From Siphonodentalium dalli (Eukaryota; Mollusca; Scaphopoda; Gadilida; Siphonodentaliidae), in NCBI GenBank assembly GCA_032622095.1, contig CP136067.1, positions 47,535,549 to 47,599,548 of the forward strand: 64,000 bases of DNA, read 5' to 3'. Positions within the stretch are counted from its first letter, which is position 1; each line of letters opens with the position of its first letter. Below are positions 43,537 to 58,300 of this stretch, one piece after another. The notes under the pieces are model-generated. The model did not search any database and had not been told where the DNA came from. It saw only the letters and a list, made by a program, of their open reading frames with translations. The position numbers and the translations under genes were made by a program.

Positions 43537-44214
43537 ACCGTATTATATATCAATCAGCATATATACGGTCTGTGGGCCTATATAATGGAATATACTGCAT
43601 ACGGTTCTCAAAGTGATTTTCAAAGTTACGAAGGTGAGATCAAAACACACAATATAAAAATGCTCAATATAAACACTGATAAAAGTACAAAATATTTTGT
43701 ACTTTATTATGCCAAATAAATATCTCGCGTGCATAACCAAAAACTCAGTGATGAAAGTCTGTCTTTTGCTGTTGACTACAGCTATCGCTGCTCGATCATT
43801 GCAATGGAATATGGTGTGAAGTTAGTCTTCTAAATCTTTAAATTAATAAGATATAGGCATAATCACGTTTTACCGCATACTTTTCAGCTTTAACATATAT
43901 AATAATAAATTGGCTTCGCTGCATAAAAGTTCAATTTTCCTAATGTGCTTTGCATATAATTGCGAATATAGACGTGCACACTAAGTCTAAAACTAGATGA
44001 CGTTTTGCGGACATTCGTGGTTCTTGCAAATATCCCATAAATCTGAAGTGATGTGTGTAACATCTATAAATGTTATAGGCTGATAGACGTATATACGCCG
44101 ATTGTCATATATACAGCAATTGGGGAAAGTGCCGGACCTGATGATAGTCCAACAATTGGATTATAAGGGGTATTATAATATTTTGACATTTACGAGCCCC
44201 TTACCATGACCTTG

Positions 44215-44338
44215 TAAGCCAGTGCATTCTCTTATATATGCAAGGCTCCCTATGGGAAACCGCATATATAGGAGTATTCACTGGCACAGGATCTTTAATG
44301 CTGCACTAGCGCAGCTCCCATCATGAAAGCATTAAGTA
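44215..44338 (+). mobile_element. Half copy of the CATGACGGGAGCT MITE
   Basis: CCTTGTAAGCCAGTGCATTC, a hairpin-like CTCTTATATATGCAAGGC/CCGCATATATAGGAG, then CTAGCGCAGCTCCCATCATG match 47075-47195. Confidence 0.7.
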
Positions 44339-44371
44339 ATTGTTTATCAAATACCTGAGACAATAATGAAC

Positions 44372-45152
44372 GTACAGTAATGCCCTAAATAATCGACTCC
44401 TTAACCAAAGCAGAATTATGGGTAATTTTTCAGGATTTAGTTGGAAATATGGCTTGTTGCCATTCATGCAACAAGCCATATTTCCGACTAAATCCTGAAA
44501 AATTACCCATAATTCTTCTTTGGTTAAAGGGGTACTGTACCCAAGATGTTGTTGTTGGTTTCTATAATCCCCGAGTCGGAGAATAAGGTAACAACTTTTC
44601 CATTTTTTGAAAGTCTGTTGAGTACGAAGTATTGTTACGGATGGCAAATTTACCGGAATGCAAAAATACAAATTGTCGTTGTCGAGTAATTTTTGTAAAG
44701 TTTTCAACCAAATGAATCAAATAAACATTATATTATATGCTTAGTAGTCCCATATACTCATTTAAGTTAGTGTACCGTCGCTAGTCAATGAGTGGCTTGG
44801 GTTTTCTCCCCGTATAAGCATAATGTTTCAAACGATCGTGTGTGCAATTGTTTTCCTAATCCAGTATCCCTCAATTATAATTTGATTACGTTTTGTACAC
44901 GGAAATTCGAATTTTAAGAGACGCCATTTTATGGCTGGAGCCATAAAATCAATTTATATTAAATTATTAACTTTTAAATTATTAAATTTTAAGATAGCCT
45001 AATTACCTGAGCGTTTACAGAATACATCTTCGACTCAAATTACTTATATTTCTATATAGTATCGATAATAGATCGTTGTTATCACCGGGAATTTATTGAA
45101 AATGGCGTACAGTACCCCTTTAAGGAGTCGATTATTTAGGGCATTACTGTAC
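44372..45152. mobile_element. TTAA-centred palindrome carrying two adjacent TTAA insertions
   Basis: 29 bp arms at 44372-44400 and 45124-45152 are perfect inverses and meet at TTAA. Between them lie a hairpin MITE bounded by TTAA (44401-44404) and TTAA (44524-44527) with about 50 bp arms (AGAATTATGGGTAATTTTTC), then an element AGGGGTACTGTAC...GTACAGTACCCCT bounded by TTAA at 45120-45123. Removing both restores a continuous 62 bp palindrome. Confidence 0.8.
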
Positions 45153-45221
45153 ATGTCATTAGCCCTGAATACAACTTTACTTATTTATTTGGGTATCTTT
45201 TCTAATTATCCGCTATCCTAA

Positions 45222-45850
45222 TTATACCCCCCCCCCCCCCTGCAAAGAAGTTAGGGGGGGGGGTATACTGGAGTCAGCTTGTCCGTCCGTCGTCTGTCGT
45301 CCGTCGTCCGTCTGTGGACACAAATTTGTCCGGAGTTTTTCTCAGTCTCAGTCGTTTTTTGATCAATTGTCGTGAAACTTGGCATAGACATCAACCACCA
45401 TGGGAACCTGTGCACCTGCGATTCTGATGTCCGACTTTTTTTCGTGGAGTTATCCCCCCTTTTTCGACTTAGAAAATTTTCGCAACATGTATACTTTTTT
45501 CCGAGCTTTTATTCCTACATTTTTCGGTCAATTTTTTTAAAACGTGGCACAGATATTTAGTACCATGGGAACTTGTGCACCTGCGATTATGACGTCTGTC
45601 CGACATTTTTTTGTGGAGTTATTCCCCTTTTTCGACTTAGAAATTTGTTCGCAACATACATAATTTTGTCCAAGCTTTTATTCCTACATTTTTCTGTCAA
45701 TAGGTTTAAGATTAGGGTTATGGTTGTACACCTGCAATAGGAACTGTTATTTTATTATTTTAACTAAATGTTTACTGACATGTGAAACATCTTAGTATTT
45801 TAAAAACAGGGGGGTATCCGTAGTCCCATTGGGACAGTCACACCTCTAGT
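45222..45850 (+). repeat. Dispersed repeat with poly-C/poly-G hairpin head
   Basis: TATACCCCCCCCC and GGGGGGGGGTATACTGG form a hairpin. GTCCGTCCGTCGTCTGTCGT follows, then two about 170 bp units (GTGAAACTTGGCATAGA, CATGGGAACCTGTGCACCTG). The end is GGGGGGTATCCGTAGTCCCA. Confidence 0.7.
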
Positions 45851-46252
45851 TTTATTAGATGTGCATACACGTAATTTCATTTCAGGCTAAAAAAAAATTC
45901 AGGCTTAAAATAATATTTAAAAAAAATTATTTGATTTTTTTTTACATATTCTTATTGATTATCTTTGAATAAACTGATAATTATAATGCTTTGACTGAGA
46001 AATTTTGTCAAGGACATAAAAATTTCCAAAAAAATTATTGAAAGCCATCAAATATACATTATGGTAGGAGTTTTAAAATAGGGTCGGTAGAGAAACTCCA
46101 ACCACATTATACATGTATATATATTTTTTTGACCTCACGTTTAATTTTTAGTCAATGTTTTTTTTCTTCCAGATTATGCCAGATATATTATTCTAAGATA
46201 TAGGCAGAAAGCCATCCATTTTTCAATATGGCAAGAACATAACTTGGACATT

Positions 46253-46375
46253 ATGATAACCAATCAAACTGATATTAGGCATTATGGAGTAAAATTTCAA
46301 GACTTACTTGCCAATTTGTCTCCAAGGAACACCTTATATGAGAAGGCTGATGATGTTCCACATTATCTGGTGGAG
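46253..46375 (+). CDS. AGMO: AGMO coding exon 1
   Basis: The exon ends at a GTAAAT donor and encodes 41 codons from the ATG at 46253, which has A at -3. The end, SPRNTLYEKADDVPHYLVE, aligns without gaps with KPSETSFQTLEEVPDYVKK of vertebrate AGMO. The human protein has 42 residues to the same point, which supports this start. The frame is also open upstream to a strong acceptor (polypyrimidine plus CAG) ending at 46172, so 46173-46252 is probably 5' UTR of the same exon. A longer N-terminus cannot be excluded. Confidence 0.75.
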
Positions 46376-49300
46376 GTAAATATAGTATACTTTTAGTTCT
46401 CAGAGGTCCAAATTTCCAAGACATATGTATCACTCGCCATAGTAGATGGACACCCAGGGACATAGCAGCATTGGGAGTGTCATTGTGGTAATCATTTATC
46501 TATAATAACAGTCCTATAATTTTTTCGTGAGACTCAGTTTAAAATTTCAAGGCAGGTACCCAGTTTGGAAAGTTTAAATGGCTCCATGTAAACTATCATG
46601 TTTATTTTCCACTGTCTATGATGTAATCGCAATTTCAACATTACAAAGGTTCATCTTCTCAATCCATTTCATATACAATTATAAACCCTTTCTTTAGTAA
46701 ATACTCATTGACAAGTAGTTCCCTAAGGAAGTGTTCAGATAATAAGTTCAATAAACAGAATGTTGAATGTATTATCTGAACATTTCCCATTGGATAGGAG
46801 TCCTCTGCACTTGTGTTATCTATTTGTCTGTCTGTTGTCTGATTATATTCTCCGAAAATCCCTCCAAATATATATAGTAGACCATTCCAATGTATACTAT
46901 TATAACAGGTAGGAGAATCCATTCAGTAAAGAAAGAGTTAACCCTTCCATGACTGGAGCTTCCTGAAATTTTGCGAAAATCCTGTGCCAATGCATTCTCT
47001 TATTATATGCGAGTCTCCCATTGGGAGTCTTGCATACATAAGAGAATACATTGGCAACAATATTTACCTTGACCTTGTAAGGCAGTGCAGTCTGTTTATA
47101 TATGTGAGGCTCCCTATGGGAGACTTGCATATATTAGAGAATGCACTGGTACAGGATCTTTAATGCTGCACTAGCGCAGCTCCCGTCATGAAAAGTTAAT
47201 AATGAATTTTAGACAATGTTTTCTTCTTCTTTTCTAGGCTTTCCCCATATTTACCATTTTCATCATTTTGGAGAAGTTCATACAGTATCTGACTGGAAGC
47301 CGCTCTGCACGACAAAATGATGGCCTAAATTCACTATTCCATGGAATTCTCTCTGTTCTGTATTCGTAAGTATTCGATGGTGGGGAATTGATGGCAGACA
47401 ATTAGAGGCAGCCCTTGAAATTAGGAAAAATGTCCGAAGGCATATTTAATGCTGTGGTAAGCAGGCCTTAAAGTCATAAAATTTTGCGAGAATAAAAACA
47501 GCATTTCTGCAGGGAATCAAGACTTTTTACGAGAATCAAAATGAGAATCATGATTCAAATTCTCATCATATTTTAACCCTTTACCCAACAAACCGGCCAA
47601 AACCGGCCAAATAAAGCTTCAACAGCCTAAAATATCTTCGGTCTGTCTCAATAGAACCATACACATATGGATATCATTGGAACCGGCTCCTTGACCACAT
47701 TGTGATGGTTACAGTTATGCCCTGTGCCAATGCATTCTCTTATATATGCGAGTCAACCATAGGTCGCCTCGCATATATAAGAGAATGCATTGGCCTAAAA
47801 AAAATCTTTTTTTACCATTTTTTCTTACATTCTTTAACAATTTTATAATTTTTAATGTGTTAAGCCAATGCATTCTCTTATATATGCGAGGCGACCTATG
47901 GTCGACTCGCATATATAAGAGAATGCATTGGTACAGGGCCGTTCTGTTGGGTAAAGGGTTAAAGCATGGGTATATTTGATCCCACATTTTGCCATGGAGT
48001 TTCCTATGGTATTGCTTATTGCTGTTTCCAATTTCGAGGACTGCAGAGGTGACTGATTTATGGTGTATGGACTATCTGGACTGAACTAAGCAATAAGAAA
48101 GTACCATTTTGATAATTATTCAGGGTCTCAGGCCAATTATTGATGAAATTAGCAACTGCGAAAGGCAATGCTATATCAAAAGTTATAGAAGCCAATTTAG
48201 AATTTTATACAATTCTAAAGCAATGTCATAGAAAAAAATGCCAATTTCAAGGGATGTTTTTATGAAGTATATTTTACATTTTATTTATATTTTAGCATAT
48301 AAAATAGCATGCTTGGATCAAGTCTGAGTTTAGTGTGCCTGTCATTTGCAGAATGAGGTCCCCAGACAGTGAATTTAGTGGCGCTATCCCGCATAGTGGG
48401 CTAGCATCACTAAATTCACCCTCTGGGGACCTCATTTTTCTTAGGCCTCATCTTCTCTGTAAAGTTTCTTAATTATCAAATTTCTATAGAAACATCTTCA
48501 CATAGATTCTATTTCTTTTTTAGTTTAGTTTCTCTATGTCCCCAAATTGGCAGATGACACATTGTGTAATCAAGGTTCCCAATGGATGTACATCACAATA
48601 TTCACTATTTGGGAACTTTAATATGAGTCTATGTCTCCCATAGCAGATGAAGCCATGCAGAATGAGGTCCCAAGAGGGTGAATTTAGTGATGCTAGCCCA
48701 CTCTGCAGGATAGCGTCACTAAATTCACCCTCTGGGGACCTCATTCTGCAAATGACAGGCTCACTATTTCAAGGCTTGTATCATTCATAGTTCGATGACA
48801 AGCCTCGGTTATATGCTGAAAACTGCCAGTTATTTGACATAAAACATGTGGTCAGACTGTCAGAACTTTTTGGTGGACATTTGTTTCTTCTTCTGGAATT
48901 TGTACTTTGAAACCAATAACTCCTCCCAAAATGAACAGGTAATAAAATTCCATCAATCATTTTTAAAATGCACTTTTGTTGTCAGAATAATTTAATTTGA
49001 GTGCTTCTTTAGATCATTAACCCTTTACCCAACAGAAGGGCCCTGTGCCAATGCATTCTCTTATATATGCGAGTCGACCATAGGTCGCCTCGCATATATA
49101 AGAGAATGCATTGGCTTAACACATTAAAAATTATAAAATTGTTAAAGAATGTAAGAAAAAATGGTAAAAAGTTTTTAAAAAAGATTTTTGTTAGGCCAAT
49201 GCATTCTCTTATATATGCGAGGCGACCTATGGTCGACTCGCATATATAAGAGAATGCATTGGCACAGGGCATAACTGTAACTATCACAATGTGGTCAAGG

Positions 49301-52300
49301 AGCCGGTTCTAATGATATCCATATTTGTATGGTTCTATTGAGACAGACCGAAGATATTTTAGGCTGTTGAAGCTTTATTTGGCCGGTTTTTTGGGTAAAG
49401 GGTTAACTGTGTTTGTTGCAAATCCAAAAAAACATTAGGCCTGTTTCATTTTTGCTGATTTTTTTCAAGCATGCTTTAGAACAATTGCTGATTGATCTCT
49501 TGCACTGTTTTTAGCTCAACTTGACACAGTCAAGTTTGAGCTATCACCATGGGTTGGTGTCCATCGTTAGTCCATGTGTGTGTCTGTCAACAATTTCTGT
49601 TGGCACACCCTACAGGCCATATCCCACATTCAATCATCACCAAACTTCATACGATCATCGGGGTGACCTCTAGATGGGAGCTTACCATTTTTCTTATTTT
49701 GTTGAAAAAACATGGCCGCCAGCAGCCATTTTGGATTTCACTTTTAAATCCATTGGCAAACCCAGCAGCCCACATTTATTGATGAAATATTTGAAAATTA
49801 CAGGTGTGTTTGGGATACCCTCTAGATGGGAGCTATTGAATTTCAACGATTTTTGATGAAAAACATGGCCATGGTAGCGGTCTTGGATTAAACTCTTTGC
49901 ATGACTAAATCCTTTGGGTTACATTGGTGTAAATATGGTTCGGAGTGACATCTAGCAGATGTAAGAGGAATATATAGGAGAGAATAAAATAGACACTGGG
50001 CCCTGATTGGTCAATAGCCTTGTGTGTTATTTTGCATAAAAAATACATCAAACCTCTTCCCTATGATTTCCCATAGGTAAAATAGCCATTGGCACTGGAA
50101 TTAACCCTCTGTAGCGGTGTGGTCAAAAATATGACATTAATTTTTTAGTGCAGTACTGACACTAGTTACAAAAACACAAGAATTAAAGTCGAATTCCCTG
50201 CTAGGCGAATATGATTTTTTTGGCTTAAAAAGTTTCCGCAAATGTCAACATTTTATACCTAGGATTTATATTGTAAACAGTATACACTAAAACGTTCGCA
50301 CTGAGGCCTATGGAAAACATTTACACAAGTGTAACCTTTGTCACACCCTACAGGCCACATCCCTCATCCAATCTAATCCAATCATCAGTAAACTTCATAT
50401 GGATCCTCGGGGTGACCCCTCATTGGGTCCTTACCAATTTTTTACTAATTCTATTAAAAACATGGCTGCCAGTGGCCATCTTGGATTTTACTCTTTGTAT
50501 GACTAAATCCTTTAGTACACCCTACAGGTCACATCTCTCATCCAATCATCACTATCTAGGTGGCAGCTTACCATTTTTCCAAATTCTGTTAAAAACATGG
50601 CTGCCAGTGGCCATATTGGATTTCACATTTGAATCCATCAGCATACCATGCAGCCCAAAATTATTGGCGAATGTTTTGAAAATTTACAGGCATGTTTGGG
50701 ATTACCTCCAGATGGGAGCTATTGAATTTGAATTATATTTTCGATGACCAACATGGTCGCTTGAAGCCATCTTGGATTTTACTCTTTGCATCACTAAATC
50801 CTTTGGCACACCCTACAGGCCACATCCCTCATCCGATCATCACAAATCTTCAATTGGATCCTTGGGTAACTTCTAGATGGGAGTTTACCATTTTTTTTCT
50901 GAATTTTGTTAAAATCATTGTTGCCAACGGCCATCGTGGATTTTAATTTTTGTATTACTAAATACATTAGCACCCCTTACAGGTCACATCTCTCATCTGA
51001 TCGTCACCAAACTTCATATGGATCTTCGGAGTGACCTCTAGTTTCAAATATTTTTGAAAAAACATTGCCACTAGCATTTGAATCCATCAGAACACCCTCC
51101 AGCCAAAATTTATTAGAGAAATGTTTTTAAAATTTACAGACATGTTTAGGATCACTTCTAGATGGTAGTTATCAAATTTGAACGATATTCAATCAAAAAT
51201 ATTCTGTGTGCCGGCAGCTATCGTGGATTTTACTCTTTGCATCATTAAATACATACCATACTGCCAACAGTATTTATCCAATTGATGCCAAACTTTATAT
51301 GGCTCTTCGGATTGTTCGACCTCTGGCCACTTAAACATTTAAACATTCTGCATTACTTATCGCTCCATTGACTGTAATGTATGATTATGCCCTGTACAGT
51401 TGAACTACAGTGTCATTGAAACTTTCATTTTCTATCTCCTTTGTTTTTAAAAAAAATAGTGAAACTGTCCTGATTTTTTAAAGGATTTTGATCGTATGGT
51501 ATCATTCAATATTATATCTCACTAGACTTTCTCGCATTCTGATTGGCTGCATACTGCTATACTATTTTACGATAGTACCCCAGTAGGATCCCTACATGCC
51601 TACTTTTCCTATTTATAGTAACAAACTCATTTCGCGAAATCTGGCTGCCACCTGAAGATTCGGTCAATCTTAAACTATACCTTGTGCGATACTTGTTGCA
51701 ATATCGGTATACCATTAGATCTATTGGTGAATTGCAATGATCTTACAAATGTCCGATCACATCTAGCCAATGTATTTAATAGTTTGTCCATTTAGTTGGC
51801 ATGCGGCCAGTCCTAATTTTGTAATGCCAGTGGACGTCATTTATAATTTCCTTTTCCGTTTTAATTGAAGTTAAGCAAGTTAACTTCTAAAATTTCGCCA
51901 AAATGTCTTTGCTAATGACGATTTATAGAAATAAATGCATGAATTATGAAGAGATGCTGTTAGATGTAACTAATAACATAGTTATGCTCCCCTGCCATCG
52001 TCAAAAGATTGCCTTAAATTGTAAAATCTGAGACCGATTTCCAAAATTCACGGTAATTACAAATGTGACAAAATCAGATACAGAAATTGTGTGAGAATTG
52101 GCACCAATGTTCGATATAATGTCGTTGACTATGCCAAATAGTGGTCCTCCTCTCGGACCACTATTGTGGCATAGTCAACTCCAAGCCATTCATTATCTAT
52201 ATAATAGTCAATAAAGACTAAAGCTTTTCACATTTTAGACTGGTAATCCGATCACCAGAGTTGGTCACTTATATCTGGGCATATGACAGGATCAACATCA

Positions 52301-55300
52301 TTGTGTTGCCATGGGACTCCATGTGGACATGGACACTTGGATTTATTGGAGTCGACTTCTGCTACTACTGGCTCCACAGAGCTGGTCATGGTAAATATAT
52401 TCTACTGGCATACATTCCACAGTCTCAGTTTTACAATTTCACTAGAATCAGACTGTCTATCTTTCCATTAGTTTCAATGTCTGACCTTTTTACACTGGGT
52501 TAATGGCAGGATGCACGCTGCCAGTGGGCAAATTGAGAAAATTGGCCAATTTTTATTTTTACCTCAATTTGAGACGGAAATATAAAATCTAATCTGAATC
52601 GATCAAAATCCAAAATTGATTTTGTAATTTTGTTTTTGCATGTAGTTTGTTAACACTGACTATGTAAACATCAATTTGAACAGAATTATTATCAGTGAGT
52701 ACAATAAATAGGTAATTATCTAGTGATAACACTGATGTTAGTTGAGTTTATCAAAACTTGACTTATGGTTTGGCAAAGGATGGTTAGCGGGTGTCCGGGT
52801 GGGCGGTAACAAACTTATATAACATAGCCGTTTATTGCTGGATTCTGAACAAATGTCAACCATTTCATTCATATTTGTTATATGGATTTTTTACAACAAC
52901 ATCTCGAACGAGTTTGTGAACCTGATTTGTCTGATCCTTTTTACCTGAGTTACAGCCCTTAGTTCTCTTATGTTTAGCAATTTTAGGAAATGTTATTGAA
53001 AAAAATGTCAACCAATTTCATCCATATTAGGCATATAGATCTATCACAACAATATCTTGAAGAAGTTCGAAAACCATATTTGTCAGTTCCTTTTTATGTA
53101 TACCCATACCATAGTATGGTACACATAGTGTCGACGTCCAGGTTGACCACTCGTCGTTTGTCCAACTGTATGTCCGTCCGTAGACACTTTACGCATAATG
53201 CGATAACTCAAACATTTTCTATCTGATCGGAACCAAATTTTGTATATGGGTTTTTCAGGCAAAAATACAGATCGACTTTAAATATGGGTTTGATCCGAGT
53301 TTTTTTTAACATAGTTATGGCCCTTTTTCGACTTAGAATTCACGCATTCTGCCATAACTCAAACATTTGTTATCTGATCGGAACCAAATTTGGTATGTGA
53401 GTGTCTCAACCCAAAATACAGATCGAGTTCGAATATGGGTTTGATCATTTTATTTTTAACGGAGTTATGGTCCTTTGACATAGAATTCATGCATGCTTCG
53501 ATAAATCAACCATTTTTCATTTGATAGGAACCAAATTAGTATGTGATTTTCTCAACTCAAAATACAGATCGAGTTTGAATATGGGATAGATCCAATTTTT
53601 TATACCAGAGTTATAGCTCTTTTTCAACTAAGAATTGAACAGATTTGAGATTTTTATGCTTACAATATAACCCTAGCAGCTTACAATTAATTACCTGTGA
53701 TATCAGTTCAGCTCTAAGAGAGAGACAGGAGATAAATCTGTATTATTGAATAGGGTTATTTTTAGCCATCATATGTTCAGCACAGCAGTGAAAGGTGTAA
53801 CCCATTCATGAATCAATGGACTCTCCCATTCAGTTCTAAAAGTATAAATTGGAATAGTCTATTGTTCTATGGATGTCCTCAGAATTGAGCAGACAGAGAG
53901 AACCCCATTTAGTAGCAATATTTTTTATAAAGTTACACAGTCCTATAATATGATATCCGATGCTCACGGTACTGCACATATCAAATGACTTTAATAGCCA
54001 TCTGTTGTGTATTGCTTTCCATAGTGTGTGTACAGTGTTGGCCCAGGGTTTATCAACTCACACATAGCTCTCTGGTTTAGCCTATCAATGCAACATTCAA
54101 GTAACATACCTGATACAGTCCCCTAATTTTATAGAGTTAAAATTGTTAACCCTGGTCATCAATTTTATGCTTTTGTATATTTTTCATGTAATCATTCTCC
54201 TGATTGTGTATATGGAATATATCCAGGTTTCTCCTCCTTCACTTGTATGGATTTTTGTAGTTAAAAATGAATCCTTCTCAACATTCCTAATACTTTAACA
54301 TAAATACCTTTCATCTGACATACATGTATGTCATTTTATTGAGATGTATGTAAAATTGGTATGTGAGTTTCTCAGCCCAAAATATAGATAGAATTCGAAT
54401 TTGAGTTTGATCCATTTTTGTTAAACGGAGTTATGGCTTATGGGTTTTAGTGTCCAAGCTGAAAATAGCCAATCGCTATCACCAAGGTATCGGTTAAACA
54501 TCTGCCGATCGTGATTTTTTTAAACGGAGTTATGGCCCTTTTAAAAAATTATTTAGTTTGAACTCCTTGTCTTATTTAAATACATTTTATAGTATGTACA
54601 TTTGTCTACAACGGTAAATAACAGTATATATACTCTATAATTCAACATCAAAACTCTAAATTATGATTCCGATCATAGTAATTTACTATCACCAAGGGAT
54701 GGGTTAACTCTTTCGATGCCAAGCTCGCATAAATGCGAGTTACCCAGTCGCTGCCAAATACGCATTTATGCGAGTTCGGGGGTGCACCTGGTTTACGGGT
54801 CGTAATTATATTGTTTTGTTGCATTACAACAGGGTTTCATTTATTTTATGTAGAGTGCTGGTGTGCGCTGACAATTTAGAAGAAAGGTCAGTCAAAGTCA
54901 TGCTACTCTTGAAGTTCTATGAGTACAGTCCGAGCCAGAATATACCATTGACAAATTAACTTTTGGTGCATGGGATGCGATATATGAGTGGAAAATAGAC
55001 ATCATAATTGACTTGGCGGCCTCTGTTCTGCTGATCAGTTTAGCGTCCAAAATTTTCTGTCGGAAAACCTGCCAAAACCGGCCAAATAAAGCTTCCACAG
55101 CCTAAAATATCTTCGGTCTGTCTCAATAGAACCATACACATATGGATATCATTGGAACCGGCTCCTTGACCACAATGTGATAGTTACAGTTATGCCCTGT
55201 GCCAATGCATTCTCTTATATATGCGAGTCGACCATAGGTCGCCTCGCATATATAAGAGAATGCATTGGCCTAAAAAAAATCTTTTTTTAACACTTTTTAC

Positions 55301-58300
55301 CATTTTTTCTTACATTCTTTAACAATTTTATAATTTTTAATGTGTTAAGCCAATGCATTCTCTTATATATGCGAGGCGACCTATGGTCGACTCGCATATA
55401 TAAGAGAATGCATTGGCACAGGGCCGTTCTGTTGGGTAAAGGGTTAAACGTCTGCCGATTGTGATCAGCCTCTCATTCTATGATATAAATGAGAGGCAAG
55501 AATTATTAATAATTAACTGCTTCCAGATCACTATCAATACATGTATCAACACCAAGAGTGAAAGAAAAGTCCAGCAAATCAACGAAGATAACTAAAAAGA
55601 CTCAATATTTTTGCAGAAACCATTAGAATTTGCCAACTTCTAAAATAATTTGGCAAAAATTATATTTATTTGGCAAAAAGAATTTTGCGGCCAGTGCATA
55701 CAGATCCTGCTTTTATCAGTCAATTTTCCAACTTTGCACAAAGGTTAACTAACATGGTTTCTGAGATTTTGCCCTGCGAATCGGGCATTTTCATTTCAAA
55801 TCGAATCTCGAATCGGATCAGCTAAATTATTCCGAATCGCATCAAATCTCGAATCGAATCATTGCATCAGGCATAATAATAGTGAAGATGAAGATAATAC
55901 ATGACTCAGAGGCCGTACCAATATCTATTTACTCAATTCGTAAGGACAATAAATGGTCATGAATATACAATGTAAATATTATCTTTAAATGAACCAAATG
56001 CATGTCTAACAAATTAAGTGTGAATTCTTTGTGGCCGTCTCTGTTATACAATAATGAAACAGTTCAGCAGTCATATTGAAGCCAGAAAGCAATCGGGTTC
56101 ACAAGTTTGACATATGTATGAAATTGTTTTAGATCACTTGCATGGTCATCTATAGTATAGATCAGGTCGATGACAACGTTACTAGAATTTATATGCATTG
56201 GTATCATAATATATCTCGTGAAAAATCAATGTGGTCCATTGCATTAATGAGAATGCAACTGGTTCCAATGATTCGATACAATTCGAATTAGGACAGCCGA
56301 TTTTGAATCAAATCGAGTCAGATAAAAGATTCCAAATGCATCGAATCGAATTGATTTGCAGGCCCTATTTGCATGGTCCCATTTCTGTTTTGTAAAATAC
56401 CTTATGTTATTTAACCCTTTATATACTGAATGGATTCTCCCACTCAGTTATAAAAGTATACATTTGAACAGTCTATTATTAATTTGGAGGGATGTTCAGG
56501 TAATGAAAGCAGATGACAGACAGAAAAAATGATAATACAAAAACACAATGATTTTTATTCATTGGTGGGAAATCTTCATGTAATTAGTTCAACAAATGAC
56601 CTGTTTGTTGCACTTATTATCAGAACATTTCTTAAGGGAACTACTCATCAATGAGTTTGTGTATAAAAACTTCAAAGGGTTATAAAACAACTAGATCACA
56701 TTTCTTTCAATTATAAACTCTTAAATTTCTATTTTTCAGAAGTAAATATTCTTTGGGCAGGGCATCAGGCTCACCACAGTTCAGAGGATTACAATTTCAC
56801 TACAGCATTGCGACAGTCTGCCTTCTTAAAGTACTTCACATGGGTAAATACAATATATAGGTTACAGGACGACTCGCTGTCAGATACGTTGTCATGTGAG
56901 AAGAAGTGAGATTAATTGTGCCTCGCCCGATATTAATCTAGCTGAGCCTCACATGACACCATAGCTGGCAACTAAGAGTCCTGTAATGTTTTTATCATGC
57001 ACTCTAGGTGATAATTTACAATACAGGTATGAAGTTTATCAGTTTGTCATTAGCTGAATATGCCAGCTATGACAATCAAATTATGTAACATAACAGTGAC
57101 ATGCGGTGGATATAGAATGTCAATGCATTCGGATAATGTCTCGTTGCTAGAATTGTGGTAAAAAATAGATTTTGATTGTTAATTATGCATCTTTAGAATT
57201 CGTCAAATATATCACATGCAAGTTTTGGTAAACGATACTACGTTTTTTCAATTCACTGAATATAATTTTCAACGGATATTCCTTTTCTCGGCACTGTAAA
57301 TGAGCTTCAGGTGACAAGTCCTGAAAAAACATGATGGCTTCTACCAACCCCATATTGAATCAATATCCCCCCTGGTGCTTTCGGTGTGGTGGTTGGTGAA
57401 CCTACTATCTCCTCATCGCCTGTTGGTAAATCTCTATTCTCATTGATCAATCTCGTAGGTTAGTATAATGATGGTGTGTGCATAGTATACAAGCCTCAAA
57501 ATTTGGTGCTGGACATTTGCAGAATGAGGTCCTCAGAGAGTGACTTTAGTGATGCTACCCTACTGGCGTCACCAAATTCATCCTCTTGGGACCTCATTCC
57601 GTATGGCACCATCTGCTGTGGGAGACCTAGATACAGATTTAAGTTCCCAGATGGTGATGTGCACCCATTTGGTATGTCAGTTTACAAAATGTGGGTCAAG
57701 TTCGAATTTAGGTTCTGCCTTGTCTGGTCCCTGGACTATAGACCTTGTCACCGCTCTAGGTTCCGCCCTGCCAATTTTCACCAGAAATATGGCCCTTTGT
57801 TGGAATTACCATGTGCCTGTTTTTCCACACCATAGCAATGCTCTTGTTTTAAATTTGCAAAGCATGATTATGACAAAACACTTATATCTACAGATGCCTT
57901 GGAAATGTTTATTGAGATGATAAAAATTAAAAAAAATTATGTATTTATGCTACCAATGAGTGTTCTATTTCATTATATTTTTAGCTTTCACTCTTTGTGA
58001 TTTCTATACATTTTACTACAGTTTGAGTTAATTTACTTTTCAGAAATATTCTTTTCTGTTCAAATTTCAACATATGAGTTATCTCGCTTTGAATTACAAC
58101 ACCACCTATTTAGTTCACCAAAGATATACAGTTTACAATCAATTTAAATTTGTGGCATAAAATCTTATGGTCTTTCATTTGTGAGAAACTAAGATTTCTG
58201 TGTGGTTGGAAATTTTGACCACCTCACAGCCATCTTACATGTATATACATGTAATTGCAAAACACACTGTACTGTTATCTTCTATTCTCTTGTAGATTTT

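Noticed and set aside
46173-46252. In-frame N-terminal extension of AGMO upstream of the ATG at 46253
   Set aside because: The frame is open, but the protein from 46253 already matches the usual N-terminal length. The extension has no recognised similarity and is treated as probable 5' UTR.
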